Shown: one piece after another, positions 63,301 through 64,000 of the stretch
Layout: each line of letters begins with the position of its first letter
Numbering within the stretch: the first letter of the stretch is position 1
Source of the DNA: Bradyrhizobium sp. SZCCT0148
GTDB lineage: Bacteria > Pseudomonadota > Alphaproteobacteria > Rhizobiales > Xanthobacteraceae
Assembly: GCF_018129985.1 (NCBI RefSeq)
Contig: NZ_JAFCKT010000006.1
Span: forward strand, 248,001-312,000
Length of the DNA stretch: 64,000 bases
Reading direction: 5' to 3'
The notes under the pieces: model-generated
Databases searched by the model: none
What the model saw: the letters and a program-made list of their open reading frames with translations, nothing else
Told to the model about the DNA's origin: nothing
Translations under genes and position numbers: made by a program

Positions 63301-64000
63301 GTCAGATAGACGCGTGTGCCGTCGACGAAGGGATTGTAGATGCCGAGGCTCTCGCGTCCCGTCGGGGGGATGCTGGTCTGGATTTGCGGGTCGAGATTGG
63401 CGAGGCGCCAGCCATAGCCCAGTGATCCCTGGATAGCCTGGTCCGTAGAGGCATAGGAGCGCACCAGATCGACAGTCGTGCCGCCCAGAACCACCGACAG
63501 ATCCGTGAAATTCTGGACATAAGCCGACGGCTTGGATGGCGTATCGGCTTCGACAATGATCTGCGCCACGCTGCTGCGACCGCTTACATCGGTCGCCGTC
63601 AATCGAAGCTGGTAGGCGCCATTGCGCAGCAGGGCCGGATCGAACCGGGCGATGGTGCCAGCGACCGTCGTGTTGCCGCTGGCGATGGTCGTGAAGTCGC
63701 TCGACCCGACAAGGGCCCGCTCCAGCACCCAATTGTCCAGTTTGGTGTCGCTGATCGTGGCCTGGAGATCGACCGCCGCCGCGAGCAGCGCATGATTGGC
63801 GATATTGTCGAACGACACCACAGGCGGCGCGTGGTCGTTCGGATCTCGTACCTTCAACATGGTCTGGGCGTGGCCAGTCCGACCATCGACGTCGGTCGCA
63901 GCGGCCTCAACGGCGAACACGCCGGGCGTCTGCGGCGTGTAGCTCGCACGACCGTGACTGTCGAGCATCAGGGCTTGGCCGTTCACGGACAAGGCTAGGC
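45375..64000 (-). CDS. Giant mosaic RHS/VCBS surface or secreted protein (5' partial)
   Basis: At least 6,208 codons, open to the right edge, so the N-terminus and any signal are unseen. Order from the visible N-terminus: Ig-like segment (63500-64000), RHS-type barrel strand (62740-63500), dockerin-like calcium loops (62195-62375), cadherin-like (61930-62180), BIG_2-like repeats (61350-61870), YVTN-like beta-propeller (58700-60140), DUF6531-like plus some 5 kb of YD repeats (52400-57930), RHS core (52365-52560), post-core toxin-like region (51000-52360), HExxH region (about 50680), jelly-roll-like module (49890-50360), eight cadherin/VCBS repeats plus two diverged ones (46730-49865), low-complexity linker and a cohesin-like C-terminal domain (45700-46075). 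Domain calls are by eye. Confidence 0.93.
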   Translation of the reverse strand, partial: LALSVNGQALMLDSHGRASYTPQTPGVFAVEAAATDVDGRTGHAQTMLKVRDPNDHAPPVVSFDNIANHALLAAAVDLQATISDTKLDNWVLERALVGSSDFTTIASGNTTVAGTIARFDPALLRNGAYQLRLTATDVSGRSSVAQIIVEADTPSKPSAYVQNFTDLSVVLGGTTVDLVRSYASTDQAIQGSLGYGWRLANLDPQIQTSIPPTGRESLGIYNPFVDGTRVYLTLPDGQRAGFTFTPEKHVQLGVTYYTAKFTADSGVTYQLESSSVPLSKGPNGYYELQTARPYNPTNGAFGAADYTLKAQDGTVYHLSTVHGVLDEILPGGNVLHFSDSGITSSNGDAVQFTRDAAGRISAIIGPDGTRVVYSYDTDGNLVSAHDTNTGLSSRYGYDLEHQHLLVVTTSPTGSAGSVINYGTAAQVVPLAADLHGPSGFGTSVYQGSLAAGTTDYLSFNLRPSELRSTPTDQVLIGVEITAANGSGFQPGVAAIHGLTPLVSRSGDRTSLAVFAIGRDGLDLLRVRGSSAATSGDYNVRLFVVGDANEDGSVDGVDSALLNQAFGRSAGQGGYLIGADANRDGVVDAADAQLLGNNYGFLAAPPPSVQDKQVLTHVDLPLTIDLNAISNDPEGDPLYFKLVTSHSGTATLNPDGHTVTFIPGLGFLGHADFEFQADDGFNRSSVGTVAVDVSSAALVKIDFQNRAPRLGQGGSQTMVLFGDFEDQQGVLLPASYVSLQTLDPSVASVSAASGQVTALHNGTTVLLATSHGVTGATAVTVGVPATVLGQRLYNEGIDLYPLAVTLNANGGTRQFDVHPGSDQLLATDLSAGSTGTRYFVSKPGVVSISADGLMTAIAPGTVTVTIINGAAEVVVPVKVQVPQAGNVTVGADGAVVQGSDGSTVAVPPGVLATGTTISISPASQASLPQAVPDGFHYAAAFNLDLGPKPLNVPVQLAIKVDPSVAAGTKVYFFQAGDYLNDDGTTRPIWWQVENGVVGADGYAHTNSPPYNGVNGKSLYMVGYGDSNLGTVQLQQALASRTAFTVAVNGGGNGGYMGAFSSGTGDVLATLAVPSSPQPQPFAIQLLTPDTLPVTTSANFQVDPGKVSTFQTRFLPPPTLDPDAPKITGAKVAFVTNPGDSTGASTHAEIVLAGQFVSQNQASPDFLVTFTMPDGRPTSVVVPASNELHIAVPNTIALGLAQITVTRTDKAPVFRNGHVEQDKRDLVSNVAKINPNGTYVFVAAPEAKYSTVTVKVGGYDVQKTALEGDLVVLNGDPTHPSTIGDIVARISLETPADIPYPRDVAVTPDNTRAYVTLLGSGRVAVVDTVSLQEIDVTGDRNPLKITQHVIAAPNGVAVDPQLDNAVLTNPTEIRGTVNINNLATWKLQLISLDNGDILDVPPSADTAKQVSSGVLATLNPTAFKSGFYKVMLTAEDKNGNTFVDASLYVDLEANPTYKEIRMPFGAQPYGIAISPDGKFAYVAAHNPYLIQGVASSYIFQIDIDPTSPTYNRVIRNIAVGSVALSGIDQANQDIYAQNSIAPSGFRNLSVSKDGLHVYATAPNENPDPNGPHAWSDLPGSLIDIDLTQTFAKGFAPTAKVIPGARGTNGVTVAPSGQVAFTNSGTDVGGVMVTNPSTGTKQTIPLDLDKLATQGNPQLSVHNAGGLVFTPDGSYAFVTGRADEVNTVFGGGYNGIGLNATGVSGYLDQTASPLYMDGNVGIIKDPLGPNPQLIAATRPIPFGYPTDLALSDDGQYLYVTYQGLPAQGGTGGVLVFDAKAMLQQVQSSLAANPSGSLLRKVAIDDLPLSSANTRQENPLIDIRADYLLHVENGLQIFGTPAGSTRAPVVTGGRPAGIAVMHSPTPQLTVYQRVADAAAGNKSLLPGLNLTPAIDLSIPATRVDQLNGNVVAENADFIFSLDIISKVTLTIDGKVATNVGNALDPSHPVATFKDVTLLPGVYHYLINPVDSLAPNLKTHNYVLTATAVPASTALNPTADFVGSTPKVGVAAGKLKNELDINQAMPVGHTIVEGVDLWDGHLVVSSPDVNLPGRGLPLQFNRIYTSQGDSSDGPLGAGWTETYNVRLVEDDKGYLTVVGGDATGNTFDPNGHTDATRAAAFGVPDELAATALFFDPQPGFHSTLVQLDTAKAAFDFYTTAHVRYHFELEPNLQPYNKVYTLRSITDPNGNRIDLYYSKSQPVDPHFGLSDELKSKLDDDSTTLDVVKDGAGRALLFTYATIFGDKRIVELKGYDTISPHHDLLGLDIQYHYDDGFGNLTSVTQYGTQPDGSDTRTETYTYTPGDDRLSHNMLTHTAPGNGTDGGTQTTTYVYYPQVSDDAGALPTTGTDPRINAYFKRMNLEGERIMEVHAPGGETGRSEESVTAFKYDFSGQTRTVSDPRPGVADTIYTLNAYGATVKIDAPGGRTTTMVWATPQTPHPEAFQGSGKNGKDVELVSVTDADGQTISYVYDELGNAIKITTSFDGGMEDVTDGAGNAVSEIVVLKTFDPKFNKLQSVTDAEKNTTSYKFDDYGNTILGSDAVGALITNEYSPANTFSANFGPGDLLKTTDAQQHTTTFLAYNAFGFATQIQDAGGVVTTRVYDVRGRLTDESDTSGHRVHNEYDALNRLLSQTTYDDRLHTTANPGVQWAERVVYTYYAGGLIATSTDGLGQTTTYEYDKGNRLVRKTMKDVAQADGGSTTLQWQYAYDEDGNVSRDIDAANIVHEYTYDGLNRLKTVTVVSGPSGNQTSTVILKNFYDAINKISDVDLNGNRTTYAYDGLYRQVSATFNVSADQYGTGHASVKTAYDRVGNKIFQSDANGHGTKYVYNVDYTLKSAVDAVGNKIDYTYTNRLLATEIHLQSGLKVTYGNYDGRNQAHKIEQTVISGTGAVNAYVTVYDADYANRTTVVTDPNGSKTETHMDGLGRVASRIVDSTGLALTTSFTYDGNGNLATTRDPWNNDVDVTNTYDGLNRKIKVEYVHTSDDLRPPVEQYFYDGDNNVVRYVDKRGNAFESKYDSLNRIIRQTSPGLPLTVTNTSYDDANNIETVTDPNGKDTKYQYDALGRVVLITDADNNTVKYTYDGVNLRSVVDKKGFETRFTYDDANRLALTEDAQFAGGPALTTTRQIYDDVLNRMIIQDRRFDEVGSETIDQFDSFGRLTRETRSAPGLGLRYGSQDIVLTEKTYDGVGNVRFSTDANGNTTEYRYDGANRLRMMIEAQGTHDEGTTTYDYDGLTDDLTISDTGPNGVTAEAIYAYDARYRLVSLTNGNNETTRYTYDENGNIASKTDPLVAGHVTRYKYDALNKLIEVDETSRGGGLTEYVYDADRNLRFATDAAGHKVENRYDDLNRLTDTFLADGQHWHYGYDANGNQNLVVDPESQRTDMVYDFLDRLQTVTYSNAVNPSLDYQPLSIVYAYDGNGNMTSSTEVKHVGSGSVTEVSLFSYDELNRLVGSNYVNDGKSIAYTYDRMGNRASVTDADHLTTTYLFDHRNRLSVATTEDGETRYKYYANGVLKLVVYPNGTVADYGFADSYDNNNRVLHVVNRRIGFGQSGSGVIAGTTPSADDLISSFTYTYDKDGNRKSQVEVHHDIDGGAARTTTYSYDGLDRLTQVVYGNGGNLTYTYDNVGNRLTERGKDPTDPTKSVDRTYSYYANSNQVRSVTDSVDPRKSASFLYDANGNRVAMTVNGVTTPYYYNILDQLVLTAAINGGPVKFDYDTRGLRVKKLTAAGETRYLYADGATLQEYDGSSGKTERKYNYGVNLISMTDVDASTSVRSSQFYMVDALGSPSELTNESGATQVSQEFDAWGQIVFATGTSDNTKQFTGQELDFETGLQYFRARYYDSLTGMFISQDSYLGQVDQPMSMNRYIYAFDNPLRYLDPTGHRNIEDEIPAPEPVGGTPQPDDAQFWENLRNSGPLQEHRKTAEEMHEDYLNGPMQGGASIGFAADSHLGRQMGYGLAKGAPITIRENEKILGVVRAEDESKAATRPFEYGLALMITAPLALPEIGVAALGEAGELAWSGSQLLGIAQASTEFTTGLVSMVSHTEVPLPLAALSQFLSSKITESPSWQGPTAAFLELGLNVLLHAGASGALTEGAGSVARSVNKTVKTVGLERAPMTGATAVQRAAILEVAAEFNVEIGIRAADPLTALGTRIGSYLGLPAKPLAIKTKSIFGFLVGQGGALTTSDLDVAFVRTVGGEFLDSKTEAKILAAINAKLNKASADIVIKDVQATLQSPIQHGSHFNALAEFAGTLSPEKYAKINTPGPVIGFSSRGIATYSETSVFYIAADKGAARGVSAFRMWPWQDEGFGWAKHLLDATVADIAAGSGGTGAVSESDLAAMENIAQTIWQDALGVHTYPAITVVFADLPAGELGEARINAIGADGLPTAGTIVLSRTAAGVGWFIDTTPLDNSEFGATLDARAHLATGTSAAAGKYDLLSVLLHEEGHLLGFNPDIPGFASHVGLVGGSQIFAGPGFTARLTRAPEDDHLDSDQYPNDLMSDALAPSERRLPSAIDAQIIASVRNASSGLPPLTEQQVAQILFSPYHSDLVAAQLPSNWTSHGTTSVNGGTLVLSENSQTLSGLSESFVVPAGVDTLEFTLLADHLFANAAGNPPDAFEVALLDQNGNPVGGSATGLANTDAFLNIQSSGQIFFGSGVTVSGRAASGDGGSLSQLITVKKDLSGIAAGTTLTLYFDLLGFGASDSSVTVNVAPGANHAPAAQDIAADVQETGPSKTVTAAFTDADANDGHTFAIDTTADATKGKVTDNGDGTFSYDPNGAFASLKAGAIATDQFRYTVTDAAGASSTALVVVTIHGENQAPAAKAVTANAAEHGPAVAIAASFIDIDAGDTHSFATDTATDATKGKVTNNGDGTFSYDPNGAFDGLKKGATATDQFRYTVKDASGASSTAVVTVTITGQNEAPAAADVNAGVSQAGPLISVSASYADADIGDTHSFTVDTTTDGTKGKVTNNGDGTFSYDPNGAFNLALGATAIDKFRYTVVDGSGASATAIVTVVVTAGENHAPVAQGVAANVLEHGPATSVAALYGDADLGDTHGFTIDTATDATKGKVTNNGDGTFSYDPNGAFVGLKAGATAQDTFRYTVVDAVGASSTATVTITITGENDAPVAKDIFANVDEHGPAATVTSSWTDPDLGDVGNFTIDTKATKGTVTDHGDGTFGYDPNGAFEGLKAGQTAQDTFRYTVIDGFGASSTATVTITIKGENDAPVAEDIAADVQEHGPSKTVSASFTDLDLGDTHGFTIDTVTDATKGKVTNNGDGTFSYDPSGAFAGLKAGEIAQDKFRYAVIDAAGASSVAIVTITIKGENDAPVAKDVVADVQEHGPAKTVLASFIDLDSGDAHGFSIDVSSDATRGKVSNNGDGTFSYDPNGAFVGLKAGETAQDTFRYTVTDAAGARSTATVTITVKGENDAPVAKDIVADVKEHGPAKTVTASFVDPDLGDTHGYAIDTAAHATKGKVIDNGDGTFTYDPNGAFVSLKVGDTTTDRFDYVVRDAAGAWSTATVTITIIGQNEAPVIVSRPQSLPLVEDAHPNGIESGSGAILFTDADIGDLHSASFGAQGTGYVGLFTLDTLKHDKSSGEIGWHFAVADGEIDHLSTGQVLIQKYSVTVADGHGGQAVETVTVTISGTNDKPTIQVGSPKVEIGIEPDDHGKGIVAGLLTFGDHDLRDKHVVSVQSHDHANAYVGTLEASMVTDATGTGTGAGAVQWTYRITGQWPNLRAGERLTQLYDVVIDDGHGGKAMETVTVTLVGVAREVRRDGQPVMTIPWEFKVDVPQFSEIKGRTGETQGQPPVNLLPYYTFVAYSGWLPHQGGGNVNTKSLDPLPEPGDDHLNYCPIEPSRVPWLNGASPFTLKDLQQLEQTGPEGYGALPAGSPNDQRQQNESVPGAPGQQGESQPPAGSADGRNAKRSEALPQPSPSSAASAAEAEARVIDGVAALVAPAMLVRNGAALAAGKRRKPRLERNLGVSFTSAGGVRSVVFKLSYDAACLSVLGVEPGTDLPETATVTLSCTPSDGSALVRISVISDEALPGGTVDLASLSVRYLDETMDAALSLLAVDVNGEAAVDSAPVRIRLAECMLEDVTVAGAPMPSDLPDAVDRSASQHGRVRISMDALAREAAISPEPAVSRGGAPVRIAIPEDAGTYAMPGLSAATKDFCLQEPAPRTVARPADAIRIAASALSSNTSDTNSRVRLP
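45700..46075 (-). other. Cohesin-like C-terminal domain of the giant protein
   Basis: The segment LGVSFTSAGGVRSVVFKLSY, then DAACLSVLGVEPG ... VRISVISDEALPGGTVDLASLSVRY follows the alternating-strand pattern of cohesin domains (a D..L.V.GV.PG turn and a late GT..LASL.F-type strand). A dockerin-like pair is found near the other end of the same protein. The tail after it (45375-45700) has no recognised domain. Confidence 0.55.
46730..49865 (-). repeat. Tandem cadherin/VCBS repeats in the giant gene
   Basis: Eight units of about 297-310 bp start (minus-strand order) near 49865, 49555, 49245, 48945, 48635, 48335, 48030 and 47735. Each begins AP.A.......EHGP, contains a TKGKVTNNGDGTFSYDPNGAF-like stretch (parts shared almost exactly) and ends VTITGEN. 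Two further VCBS-type units (46730-47420) are more diverged. The DNA is highly similar across units, so copy number may vary between strains and assemblies may collapse here. Confidence 0.92.
50655..50700 (-). other. HExxH metallopeptidase-like motif in the giant protein
   Basis: The reverse strand reads LLSVLLHEEGHLLGFNPDIPGFASH. HEEGHLLGF matches the start of the metzincin/matrixin zinc motif, and it is preceded by a hydrophobic helix as usual. The third ligand position expected after the Gly is Pro, not His, so zinc binding would need another residue such as the following Asp or His. Confidence 0.5.
51000..52360 (-). other. Post-RHS-core region with toxin-like character
   Basis: Directly follows the RHS core motif (YLDPTGH). 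It has a hydrophobic stretch (YGLALMITAPLALPEIGVAAL) like those seen after many RHS cores, then a unique region containing VEIGIRAADPLTALG, LPAKPLAIKTKS and TTSDLDVAFVRT. In polymorphic RHS toxins this position holds the toxin, but here the chain continues for about 2,300 residues. The Arg...Lys-Pro...Lys-x-Lys-Ser order loosely recalls calmodulin-type adenylate cyclase toxins; that resemblance is weak. Confidence 0.4.
52400..57450 (-). repeat. YD (RHS) repeat array
   Basis: Dozens of 20-23 residue units with the Y-x-Y-D-x-x-G-N/R-L pattern (for example RYTYDENGNIASKTDP, YVYDADRNLRFATDAAGH). The array ends in an RHS-associated core: FRARYYDSLTGMFISQDSYL, then YIYAFDNPLRYLDPTGH. Such arrays form a closed beta-cocoon that encapsulates a C-terminal cargo. 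Confidence 0.92.
62195..62375 (-). other. Dockerin-like calcium-binding repeat pair
   Basis: GDANEDGSVDGVDSALLNQAFG and GADANRDGVVDAADAQLLGNNYG are two F-hand-like loops with the Asp/Asn positions (D-x-N-x-D-G-x-V-D) of type I dockerins, separated by a Gly-rich linker. They lie between the first RHS-like stretch and the cadherin-like segment. Confidence 0.8.

Noticed and set aside
45600..63998. Many long plus-strand frames opposite the giant gene (for example 47118-48077 and 51642-53804)
   Set aside because: They mirror the repeat structure of the minus-strand gene, have Arg/Gly/Val-rich shadow composition and no recognisable domain; the minus frame has continuous domain content.
1..64000. 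tRNA, rRNA, insertion sequences, integrase or att sites
   Set aside because: No cloverleaf with conserved T-loop, rRNA segment, transposase-like frame or flanking terminal repeats were noticed while reading; a dedicated tRNA scan was not possible.

Overview
The window reads as chromosomal DNA of a high-GC alphaproteobacterium, most likely Bradyrhizobium or a close relative in the Rhizobiales. This rests on base composition, the tightly overlapping (ATGA, TGATG, GTGA) operons, the many PDC-sensor hybrid kinases and FixJ-type regulators, and the style of the che operon. No taxonomic search was possible. No rRNA, tRNA, insertion sequence, integrase or CRISPR array was seen.

Layout. (1) 1-6084, plus strand: a carbohydrate-type ABC importer (two permeases, one ATPase; the first permease is cut by the window edge), a GntR/UTRA regulator, a Cys-type sulfatase, and a formylglycine-generating enzyme that would activate that sulfatase. 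(2) 6086-7876: an unusual ClC-family protein. (3) 7883-14055: a minus-strand operon (enolase-superfamily enzyme, GMC oxidoreductase, GntR regulator), divergent from a plus-strand taurine/nitrate-type ABC importer. A strong 24-bp palindrome lies between them. (4) 14240-29378, minus strand: one long operon with genes in the order STAS, CheY, CheA, CheW, triple-PAS MCP, CheR, CheD, CheB, soluble MCP-like protein, STAS, RsbW-like kinase, REC-PP2C phosphatase, HPt protein and hybrid kinase. It joins a complete chemosensory array to a partner-switching module. (5) 29988-37658: a signalling cluster with a FixJ-like regulator, a decayed REC remnant, an intact and a frameshifted single-domain REC protein, and two hybrid kinases that converge on a palindrome containing both stop codons. 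(6) 38029-64000: an apparent dedicated export locus. It holds a periplasmic HlyD-type adaptor, a GAF-GAF-TM-HlyD protein, a PqqD/site-2-protease/HlyD fusion, a shortened SecA-like ATPase and a DUF3467 protein. These face a giant gene (over 6,200 codons, 5' end outside the window) encoding a mosaic of Ig-like, RHS/YD, dockerin-like, beta-propeller, toxin-like, HExxH-containing, tandem cadherin/VCBS and cohesin-like segments.

How the parts fit. Regions 1-3 look like catabolic loci for (sulfated) sugar and sugar-acid type substrates; the actual substrates cannot be read from sequence. Regions 4-5 form a dense sensory block, where phosphorylation and partner switching may connect chemosensory input to another output. 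Region 6 is the most novel part: the SecA-like ATPase, the membrane peptidase-like fusion and three lipoyl-type adaptors next to a giant secreted-looking protein suggest a secretion or surface-display machine for that one substrate. The functional link is inference from adjacency.
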